Positions 20,001 to 32,000 of a stretch of 64,000 nt of DNA are shown piece after piece (the first letter of the stretch is position 1; every line of letters starts with the position of its first letter). Source of the DNA: Sphingobium sp. AS12 (GTDB lineage: Bacteria; Pseudomonadota; Alphaproteobacteria; Sphingomonadales; Sphingomonadaceae). Position numbers and translations under genes: made by a program. The stretch covers positions 186,001-250,000 of the forward strand of contig NZ_JAHRGM010000056.1 of NCBI RefSeq assembly GCF_019097845.1, given 5' to 3'. Below the pieces are notes generated by a model. That model searched no databases and was not told the origin of the DNA. It worked only from the letters and a program-made list of their open reading frames with translations.

Positions 20001-23000
20001 ATGGCACGGCAGCTTCTCCCACCCTGATGGTTGGCAACAGCTATGCCTGGGAAGGCGACGGCTACGCGGTATTCCGCCTCTCGCTTTCGAAAGCAGCCAC
20101 AAGTGCGGTCACCGTTAATCTTGCCCTCGTCGCCGACAAGGCGACCGGCGGTGGCGTCGATTTCGGCAGCACTGGTGCGGCCAATATTCAGGTCTCCACC
20201 AACGGCACGACCTGGACGAACGCGACCAGCGCAACCTTCGCGGTTGGAGCGACGCAACTGTTCGTGCGGACCGCAGTGGTCGCCGACAACGTCGCCAATC
20301 CGGATTACGTGGCCCCGGTCGTAGTCAACGGCCAGGTCGTCACTCCGGGCAATGGCAAGCCGCAATTTCTCAACGTCGAGGGCAACGAGAAATTCAGCCT
20401 CCAGGCGACGGTGTCCGCAGGCGCGTCCGCTCTCGCCAATGGCACGCAGCCGGTGACGGGAACCGGAACGATCGTCGACGGCGCCGGAACCGAACCCCTC
20501 GTGTGGATCGACAGCGTCACTGTTGATGAAAGCTCGGGCAAGGCGATCTTCACCGTGTCGCGCTCCCGCACGATGGCGGCATCGACGACCGTTGGGTTTG
20601 CGACGAGCGACCGCCGCGTCCTCGATATCCCGATTGCCGCGACCGTCGATGGCGGCGCAGGCAACGACACCATCTACGCGTCGAACCTTGGCGACAATAT
20701 CTTCGGTGGAACCGGAGACGACATCATCTACGGCGGCCGTCTCGATGACTGGCTGCTCGGCGGTGACGGCAACGATACGCTGAATGCGGGTTCGACCGCA
20801 GCCGGATCGCTCGGCGGCGATGGCAATTACCTCAACGGCGGAGCGGGCAACGACACGCTCACAGGCCGCGAAGGGTCCGATTGGCTCGAAGGCGGCGAAG
20901 GCACCGACACGCTGCTCGGCGGCGCCGGCGATGACATTCTCGTCGGCGGAGCCGGCAATGGCGACAGCCTCAAGGGCGGCACCGGCTCCGACCAATATGT
21001 CGTCCGGCGCGGAGATGGCGCGGACATCATCGACGAGGCCAGCACGGAATCGGCGCTGACCAACACCAGCGCCGATGGAATGGCTCAACGCCTAACTGCC
21101 ATTGAGAATTGGAAGACCACTCCGGGGCAGGCAGGTGCCCTGCGTCCGGACTGGGTCGGCGCTTCGGCGGGTGTGGCATCTGGAACCGTGGAGGGCGGCG
21201 AGGACGCCATCGTATTCGGTGCCGGGATCGACATCGGCGACGTTCGCCTCAAGCGTTCGGGTACGGCGACCGCCCCCGGCAATGACCTGCTGATCACCCT
21301 CATGCAGACCGTCGGCACCGTCGAGAATGCGACCAGCACCGTTATCACAGTCAAGGACTGGTTCTCCAACCCCTACAAGCGTGTCGAATGGCTCAAATTT
21401 GCCGACGGCAACGAAATCCGCATCGGCGACACCACAAGCTTTATCGCGGGTGGGTCGGGCAACGATGTGCTGATCGGCACGCAAGGCAATGATTTCATTG
21501 CAGGCGATGCGGGCGATGACAAGATCTTCCTTCTTGCGGGTAACGACGTCGGAAATGGCGGCACCGGCAATGACATGATCCTTGGCGATGCCGGTAAGGA
21601 TCTGCTCATCGGTGGCCTCGGCAACGATCAGTTGCTGGGCGGCGCCGGGATAGACGCGATCACCGGCGATGCCGGAGCCGACGACATCTATGGCGGCGCG
21701 GACAATGATATCGTCTCGGGCGGAACCGGCGATGGCGACGTCGTGGTTGGCGGTGCCGGTAACGACACCTTCAAGTTCGCGCGCGGCGACGGCCGCGATA
21801 TGGTCTTCGACGATTTCGCCAATTACTGGCAGACCGTCTGGATCGCCGGCGAATGGAATTCCGCGTTCAGCTACAACGCCACGACCGGCATCGTTACGGG
21901 TCCTGGTGGAGCGGTGCTGCGCAAGAATGTCGGGACCGCTGACGAGCCCGATTTCCAATGGGTCGGGCGTTACGACTTCGACAGCGCAACCAGTACGCTC
22001 AAGGTCTTTGCACCTCCTGCGGACGCAGTCATCACCGCCAACTCGGGAACCGATACGATCGAGTTTGCACCTGGCATCAACCTGCAGGACGTGATCCTGC
22101 AGCGTCCTGCCGGATCGAACGATCTCGTCCTTGTCGTCAGCAAGGAGAGCGACGAGGTTTCGGATAGCTCGCTCGTTGCCGACAGTGTCACGATCAAGGA
22201 CTGGTTCCTCGCGCCCGGCAGCATCGAAAAGCTGGCGTTCTACCAGACCGGCTTGCTCGACATTGATCCGGTGAAGATGGTCTTGAAGGCAGGCACCGAC
22301 GCTGCGGATGGGACTGCCAGCGCGCCGCTCGCGGGCACGGCGATTGCCGACTGGATCACAGGCGCCGCAGGGGATGATGTGATCGCCGGCGGCGGAGGCA
22401 ATGATATCCTCGCCGGCAATAGCGGTTTCGATACGCTTAAGGGCGAGGCCGGCGACGACGTGCTCTATGGCGGCACAGGTGATGACGCTCTCGACGGCGG
22501 TGCGGGCAAGGATATCCTGGTCGGCGGAGCCGGTCTGGATGCCGCGAGCTACGCGTCCACCTCGGCGGCGGTGCGTGTCCAACTCTCCGCATCGCACACC
22601 AACACAGGCGATGCGGCAGGTGACGAATATTATTCGATCGAGAATGTCATCGGTGGCGGCGGTGCCGACATCATCGGTGGCGATAGCGGCCAGAATGAAC
22701 TGACCGGCGGCAAGGGCAACGATGAGCTTGCCGGCAATGCCGGCGACGACACCTATGTCTGGAACGCAGGCGACGGCGCCGACACCATCATCGAAGGCGG
22801 CTTTGTCATTGAAGAAGCGGTGACCGCGGCGGCTACGCTCGGCGCTGGTTTCTCTATCAAGTCCTGGGCCGCCACCGGGGCGGTCGAAGCGGCGTCGGGC
22901 AATCGCTATTGGCGCTTGCAGATTCAAGCTGCGGACGGGACCGTTGTCTATGACAACGCCACCTATCTTTATGCACCCGGGACCACCCCAGCTGCGCCGG

Positions 23001-26000
23001 CTCCGTCAGCCTATGCCCAGGCCGGATGGCTGGGCGGCTTTGCGCGCACCAACCTGCAACAGGTGACCCGCCAGCGCTTCGATGCCTCCGTCAACGGAGG
23101 CGATGACGAACTGGAGTTCGGCCCGAACATCAGCCTCAATGACCTCAGCTTCGCCTGGAGCGGCAATGATCTCATCATCAGCGTGGGCGGCCTTGCCACC
23201 TCGCAGGTGACGATCAAGGGGCAGAAGCTCGCGAACAGCGCGGTGGAAACGCTCAAGTTCGCCGATGGCATGTCGGTGTCTCTGGCCAGCATTCTCCTGG
23301 CGACAAGCGATGCCACGCTCGCAGGCACGGCAGCCGACAATCTGCTTGTCGGGCGATTTGGAGCTTTCAACGACAGTCTGAACGGGGGCGCTGGAGACGA
23401 TGTCCTGGCCGGCTATGCGGGCGATGACACTCTGCTCGGCGGAGACGGCGACGATACACTGGAAGGCGGCCTCGGCGCGGATACGCTGAACGGCGGTGCC
23501 AACAGCTCCAGCGCGGCTTCGACCGATGCCGGCGACACGGCGCGATATGTGCGTTCTGCGGCGGCGGTCACGATCGACCTCAAGCTGGCTGGCGCCCAGA
23601 CAAGCGTCGATGGTTCGGACGCGCTCGGCGACACGCTCATCGGCATCGAGAATGTCGTGGGTTCGGCCTACAACGACGCCATCACCGGCGACGCAGCGGA
23701 TAACAAGCTCTTCGGCCTTGCCGGCACCGACACCCTGTATGGCGGCGCGGGCGACGATGTTCTGAGCGGGGACGACGGCAACGACAACCTCTACGGTGAG
23801 GATGGCGCGGATTCGATCTCGGGCGGTCTCGGAGCGGACAAGCTCTACGGCGGCGCACAGAATGATGTGCTCGACGGCGGTGACGGTGATGACCAGCTCT
23901 TTGGTCAAACCGAGGACGATACGCTCTCGGGCGGTCTCGGCAACGACGCCCTTAATGGCGGGGCCGGCAATGATATCCTTGTTGGCGGCGATGGGAACGA
24001 CAGTTTCGTCGGGGATGCCGGCGACGATACGCTCGAGGGCGGGCGCGGTAATGACACCCTGAACGGAGGCGCCGGGAACGATACCTACGCCTTCGACCGG
24101 TATGCGGGCACGGACACCCTCACTGATACCAGCGGCATCAACACCATCACCTTCGATGAAAGCGTCGCGTACAACGAGTTGTGGCTGACCCGCGTCGGTA
24201 ACGACATGCGCATCGCAGTGATCGGCTCGGACGCCAACATCACGGTCGTCGGTTTCTTCCTGACAAGCGGCCAGAGCAAGGTCCGGGCGATCCAGACCAC
24301 GACACATGTGATCTTCCTCGATCATCCCGACAGCCTCAGCCTTGTTACGGCGATGACCGCCACGACCACAACTCCGGCCATCACCCCGACGGCGCTGCCG
24401 ACAGACATCGCGGGAAAGCTGGCGACCTATTGGCATGCCGGTTCCAAGGCCGCACCAACCGGCCCCGCAGCGCCCCGAACTGTCACATTGGCCGAAGATG
24501 CCTCGATTGCCATCAACGGTAGCTACGGCGTGGTCGATCACGATCAGAATCTGACATCCTATGCGCTCGATCCGGCAAAGGGTCCCAGCAAGGGCGTGAT
24601 CACCAGCTTCAACGCCGCGACCGGCGCCCTGACCTATACGCCATTTGCGGACGCCAATGGCGAGGATACCTTCGTCGTGATCGCTACAGATGCCGATGGG
24701 CAATCGGTGGCGCTTCCTGTCAACGTCACGATCACCGCCGTGAATGACGCGCCGCGGGCGATCGCAGTTGTCAATGGCACTGCGCTGCAAATCGCCGAGA
24801 GCGCGCCTGGAAGCACCACGGCAAATAACAGCCTTATCGGCGCCTTCACATCGGTCGATGTGGAAGGCGATCCTGTCGCTTATACACTCACCGACAATGC
24901 TGGCGGCCGGTTCGTCATTGCCTCAAACGGCGAATTGCGCGTCCTCAACGCGACTTTGCTCAACCGGGAAGCGGCCGCGTCCCACTCGATCCGCGTGCGT
25001 GCTACGGACAGCAAGGGCGCCTACACCGAGACGGCGTTCACTGTGACGGTGACCAACGTCAACGAGGCGCCCAATGCGCCTGTTCTGTCGACGTCGACTG
25101 GTATCGTTAGCGAATATGTCGCAGGAACGAACACGTCGAATGTCTCCGGACTGGTTGCACGCTTCACCACCAGCGATCCGGACGGCGCGCCCAATCCGTC
25201 CATCGTTTTTGTCGCCGATGGCACGGGCAACCCAGGCAACCGCTTCAAGATCTCCGGCACCGACGTTCAGTTCGCGGTGGAACCGGATTTCGAAGCGCTG
25301 GTAGGCGCCGGCTTTACGGTCACGGATAGCGACGGGGACGGTCTCGGCGAAGTGACGCTGACCGGAAAGGTCTATGCGTCGGACGGCGCCCTGTCTTCTG
25401 CAGCAGTCACCTTCACCGTCAGGCTAGAGGATGTGAACCAGCGCCAGACGGCGATCGCCCTTGCCGGCCCTGCTGCTTCGATCGCCGAGCGCGACCGCGT
25501 CGCTACCGGGGTCGCGCGTCCCGCCGTGGTGCTTGGCACGCTGAGCGCCACCGATCCCGACCTTGCAAGCCAGTTGGCCGGCCAGCAGACCTATGCTGTC
25601 TATGAGAACAGCGCGACGACCGTCAGTACGCGCTTTGCAGTCAACGCCAGCAACCAGCTGGTGCTCCTGGCCGACAAGAGCCTTGACTATGAAACCGACG
25701 GCGCCTCGATCATCCTCAAGGTCCGGGCAACGGACAAGTCCTCGGCGCCGCTCACGTTCGACCAGACCTTCACTTTCGCCATCACCAACGTCGATGACAT
25801 AGTGGACGGCACCGCGAACGCCGATACTCGCACCGGCCAGCAGAACCGGGACATCCTGCGCGGTCTTGCCGGTAACGACACCCTGTCGGGGCTCGCCGGA
25901 AACGACCAGCTGGAAGGCGGCGACGGCAACGACACGCTCTATGGCGGCGATGGCAACGATACGCTGCTGGGTGATACCGGAGACGACAGGCTCTATGGCG

Positions 26001-29000
26001 AGGTCGGCGATGACAGCCTGACCGGCGGTGACGGTAACGACATGCTCGATGGCGGTCTAGGCAACGACACTCTGGCGGGCGGACTCGGCAATGAGGGTGT
26101 TCGTGCCAGCGGCACGGATGCCTGGCGCGGTTTCACGAGCGTTGGCCTTGCAGGCGGCGCCGGCGCGGACATCATCAATGGCGGCGATGGAGATGATTAT
26201 CTCGAAGGCGGCGATGGTGCCGACCAACTGACCGGCGGCGCCGGTTTCGACGGCGTGACCTACGCGGCATCCACCACTGCGGTGAGCATCAACCTCGCTG
26301 CCGGCACGGGTACCGGCGGACAAGCCCAGGGCGATTTGCTGAGCGGAATCGAACTTGTCGAAGGTTCGAACCAGGCGGACACTCTGGTCGGCTCGACAGG
26401 CTCGGATGTCCTGAGGGGCGGGGCAGGCAACGACTCGATCAAGGGGGGCGCCGGCAACGACTATCTCATCGGCGGCGATGGCAACGACACACTCGATGCC
26501 GAGGCCGGTGACGACTATCTCGATGGGGGAGCAGGCGACGATGTCCTGATCGGGGGCGCCGACAACGACACCTACTTCATCGGCCGAAACCAGGGCAACG
26601 ATCGCATCAAGAATTTCGATGCGAGCGGAGACAATTTCGATCATCTCGCCCTGGACAGTTCAGTGACCTACACGGACATCTGGTTCGACCGGGTGGACGA
26701 TCAGGGCCAACCGAGCGGAACGGGCAATCACCTGCGCCTGACGCTGCTGGGACAAGCCGGCGCCGAGGGCACGGTGACGGTGGAGAACTGGTTCACGCTT
26801 CCCGACCGAACTCTGCCGGCAAACTATTTCAAGATCGATCTGATCTCCGACGGCACCGACAGGGCCACCGTGCCTGTGAATGTGGATGCGCTCGTTACGC
26901 TGATGGCAGGCATACCTGCCCTGAATCGTCCGACGACCCAGGACCAGATGGACACCCTTCGCGCGGCCAACATCGCCTTTGCCAACGGCATGGAGGATTA
27001 TTGGGGACGCCTGAGCCCTCCAAAAATCAGCGATACCGTCTCGCTCAGCGCGACCGAAGCGCTCGACAATGGAACGACCACGATCAGCTTTGCCACGCGG
27101 GCCTGGTACGAGGATCTGCAGGGGCTCGGCATCGCCATCCCGGCAAGCAGCATCGATCTCACGCTGACCGCGCTGGGTGGCTATAACCTTGCCAGCTACG
27201 TGACCGGCGTCAATTACGGCACGCCTGACGCAGCAGGAAACCGTACCGTGACCCTCACGCTGGCCCCTAACGCCAGCACGCATTTGTTGCCGGGGGGTAC
27301 GCTTCCCCTGCAGTTGCAGGCAAAGATCCGGGGAACGACACGCACGGTCAATGACCTTGGCGGCATTGCGCTCAGTATCGCGCCGACGGCGGACAATGGC
27401 AGCTTCTCGACGCTTGCGAGCGCCGGCGGTACTGCCGGCGCGAACATCGCCATCTCCGTGGCGGCTGTCACGCCGGATACGGATGGTTCGGAGAGTGTCG
27501 ATGTTCTCGTGAAAGGCCTGCCCAGCGGATACTCGCTGGTCAATGCTGCAGGCACAGCAGTTGGAATCTGGGAATCCGCCTCTGGCTGGTGGCGACTGAC
27601 CTCCGCGCAGCTCAGCGGTCTGCGCATGGCCGTCCCTGCCGGACGTTTTGAAAACGCGGCCCTGAGCTTTGCCGTCCAGACAAAGGACGGCACCTCGACG
27701 CGGACATCGGCATGGTCGAACCTCGCCGTGGTCGTGAACGGCAAGCCTACGAATATCACGCTGAGCGGCTCCATCGCGGAGAACGCGGCAAACGGAACAT
27801 TCGTCGGGGCGCTAACGGGCATCGATCCCGACACGGCCGAGGGGATGGCGGCGCCCACAAGCTTCCAACTCATCAACAATGCAGGTGGCCGCTACGTCCT
27901 CGACACGGCCAACACGAGCCGCTTACTCGTTGCCAACGGCGGCGCGAACCTCGACTATGAGGCTGCCGGCCGCGACGCGGCCAACACCATAACCGTTCGT
28001 GTGTTCGATGCGGCCGGACAATATTACGACAAACAAATCGTCGTACCGCTCACCAACGTCAATGAAACGCCCAATGCGCCCGGAGGAGGGGCGACGGTCT
28101 GGTCATTCTTTGACGAAACCGGGTTGGGTTCAAACCCAGCGGTGGCCGGCAAGACCGTCGCCACCCTGGCGCTGAGCGATCCCGATGGTACCACGCCTAC
28201 GCTGCGCTTTGCGACCGACGGGAACCCCGGCAACTGGTTCACGATCGTCGGCAACCAGATTCGTTTCGCCGCAGGCGTTTCGTATGACTACGAGTCCCTG
28301 CGTGCGGCAGGTTACGGCATCAATGACTGGAGCGGCGATGGGCGCCTCGAAGCGCACATCGCGAATGTGTCGGTAGAGGCGGTCGACAGTGGCGGTGCGG
28401 TATCGGCGCCGACCCTCGTTCAGGTCTTCATCTCCGACGTGAACGAGAGGCCCAACAATCTTGTGCTGGAGGCATCGAACGTCTTTTCCGAGACAGTGGG
28501 CGGCGATTCTCCGCATGCCGGAAATCTGATCGCCCGCTTCACCATGGCCGACCCGGACGGCGTGGCACCCCAACTCTATATCGTTGGCGGTAACGAGAAT
28601 GGCTGGTTCCAGACATTCTCCAACAACCACATCGCCTTCTCGCCCGGCGTGAATTTCACGTCCGATTGGCTGCGCGCCTATATGGGGCAGTTCGGGACCA
28701 GCGCGAACATGAACTTCGATACCGACGGCGATGGTATCAAGGAGGCCCGGGTTGCGACGCTCACGCTGGTCGCGCGCGATGCCTCCGGCGCCGAGTCCTC
28801 GCCGTTCAGCTACTCGGTCTACATCGAGGACAAGAATGAGCAGAACGCTCTGACTGGGCGTACTCTAAACGTCATCAATGAGAACACGGCAGTCGGAACC
28901 GTCTTCGACACCGTGAACGCGAGCGACCCTGACAGCGGCGCGACGGCGTTCAGCCAGCAGCGCTACTGGTTCTGGGACGGCACGAACTACTCGGCATCCA

Positions 29001-32000
29001 CCTGGGATGGTCGCTACGCGATCGACAATGTGACTGGCGCGGTTCGCGTCAATGCGGCGCTCGACTTCGATACTGCAGGCGAGACCGGCCGCAACTACGT
29101 CATTCGGGCCAGGGACAATCAGAATAATGCTGGATTCCGCGAGACAGAGGCGAACTACTGGATCCAGATGGGCGACATCAACGAGCCGCATGCGCTGGTC
29201 AGCGCTTCCGGCGCAACTGACGAGGCGAGCGGATTGCCGCCTTTCCATGAGCAATTCAATCTTCGCAATCTGATGCTTCGGGACCCCGAGCAGAGAAACA
29301 TGCAGTGGAGCTTCGCCGATGGCTCGACGCAATCTGGGATTTGGGAGATCACGTCCGACGGCAGTCTCGTATTCAAAACCGGTTCTGCCGATTATGAGGC
29401 GTTGACCACGCGCTACGAGACGGTGACGGAGTGGGTCGACTATGGCTGGGGCCCGGAACCGATCGAAACCACGGTTGCGGTTCGGGATACCTCGCTTGCA
29501 ACGCAGGTGCTTCAGATCCGCGCCGTCGATCCCACGAACGGAAATTACAATTTCACCGCCAACTTCACGGCGACCATTCGCGACGCACCCGAACAGCCCG
29601 TGTTCCAGTCCTCCTACAAAACGTACAATGGGAGCGATGGCCCGGTCATCTTCATCGATAACACCACGTACCGGGTGTCCGCACAGCGCAATGGCGGCAG
29701 CATCATCCAGGTCATAGCTGCCGACCCAGAAGGCTCGCCGCTGACATATAGCATTACTGAGTGGAATCCCCGGCGGTTCAATACGACGTCAGGTGGGGGG
29801 TCGGAAATCGATGCTTCGGGTGCCCCGACAATTTCCGTCAACTCGGCCGGCAACATTTCCTTCTATACCCCGGGCGAGGGCGGCGGCGAATGGGAAGGCG
29901 GCACCAAGATCAATGGCGTTCGCGTAACAGAGAGCATCGAGGTCACCTTCAAGCTGAACATCACGGACAATACAGGGCGTACGACGGCTGTACCCTTCTC
30001 CGTCACGTTCATGCGGCGCAATTCCAGCGTGCCGCCAATCGTGCTCGACCTGGACGGGGACGGCATCGAACTGGTGGACTATGCCACATCGAGCATCTCG
30101 TTCGATATGGATAGCGACGGCGCTGCCGATCGGACTGGATGGGTGGCTGCGGATGACGGCTTCCTTGCGCTTGACCGCAATGCCAACGGCGCGATCGACG
30201 ATATCTCGGAGATCAGCTTCATCAACGATGCCGCCAATGCGCTGACTGACCTTGAAGGTCTGCGCGCATTCGACAGCAACGAGAATGGATTGCTCGATGC
30301 CGGTGACGCGCGGTTTGGCGAGTTCCTCGTGTGGCAGGATGCGAACCAGAACGGCGTCAGCGATACAGGTGAACTCAAATCCCTGACCGAGGCAGGCATC
30401 GTACAGATCAACCTGACCATGCATGAAACGGGTAACGATCTTGGCCAAACCGGCAACATCGTCACGGCAACATCGGACTATCTGCTCGCCGACGGCACGT
30501 CACGCGATCTGGCCGACGTGATTCTCTCCTTCGATCCGGTTGCCGATAGCGAAGATCCGGACGCCCCGCCTGAGGCGAGCCCGCCGGCACAGACCGAGAC
30601 TGCTACGTCGCCGCCAGCGGACGATGGCCTGGAAAGTGGCCAGACTGCTGCCAGCGGAAGCCAGGACGTTCCGGCCGCCGTTTTGGGTGGGGACGATGTT
30701 GGCCAGCCCGGAAGCGATGCTGTTCAGGATGAGCCGGAACAACCGGTTCAACCCTCCAGCATTGCCGCCCCCATCGTCCTGGATTTCGATGGCGATGGAA
30801 AATCGCTTGTGTCGCTCGCCGAAAGCCTGACCCGCTTCGACATGAACGGTGATGGCGTCGCGGATAAGACCGGGTGGATCGAGAGCGATGATGCCTTCCT
30901 TGTCCTTGAGCGCAACGGAAACGGCGTCATCGACGACATCAAGGAAATCTCGTTCCTTCAGGACAAGCAGGGCGCAAAGACGGACCTGGAAGGTCTTGCG
31001 GCCTTCGACACCAACGCCAACGGTCTGCTCGATGCGGGAGATGCCCGGTTTGTCGAGTTCAAGCTCTGGTTCGACCGCAACAGCAACGGTACAAGCGATG
31101 CCGGTGAACTGCTGAGCCTCACTGAAGCAGGGATCACCTCGTTTGCACTGCAGGGCACGGCTACCGGCGAAACGACTGCCGCTGGGCAAAACATCACGTA
31201 TAACCGTTCGGCGTACACCCTCGACAACGGTACTTCGGGAACGCTGCTCGACGTCGGCCTCGCGTTCAAGGCGCTCTCGGCGCTGGTCGATCCCGAATAC
31301 AAGACCGGAGAATGGGCTGGAAAGGCAAAGCGCTTCCGGCTGTCAGGGAGCTCCGATGGCGCCCATGTTATTCCGCGTGACGCGGCAGGGCCCATCGCGG
31401 CGTCCGCAGGCCTCATCGGGCCGGCGGCTATCATTGAGCTCGACAACGCGAAGGTGGGCATGTTGTCCGCGATCCTCATCGATCTCGATGGCGACGGGCT
31501 CGAAGCGCGCAAGCGCAGCAAGACCGACGCTCGCTTCGACATGGATGGCGATGGAACCCTAGACGATACCGGGTGGGCCGCCGATGGTGATGGCATGCTC
31601 GTCCTTGATCGCAACGGCGACGGTGTGATCACCCATGCTTCCGAAATCTCGTTCCTTGCAGAGAAGGAGAATGCCAAGAGTGCCTGGGATGGACTGGGTG
31701 TGCTCGATGCCAACAAGGACGGAAAGATCAACGCGACGGACGCCCGGTTCGGCGATCTCAAAGTCTGGCAGGACGGAAATCATGACGGCGTCTCTGATCA
31801 AGGCGAACTTCATAGCCTTGGTGATCTCGGCATCAAGGAGATATCGCTGGCGAGCACGAACGTCGGTGAGACCGCGAAAATCGGTCGCAACCTTCCGCTC
31901 ACGACCGCGATCTATACTAAGGACAATGGCGTCACTGCGACGATCGGCAACGTGGCCCTCGCGTTCGATCCTTCCTCGACGCATACCGAAGCGACACAGG

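Noticed and set aside
21092..24790. Long minus-strand open frames (594 and 611 codons) opposite the giant RTX gene
   Set aside because: They are antisense to GGxGxD-coding repeats, whose codon bias keeps the opposite strand free of stops; no start sites or domain patterns are seen.
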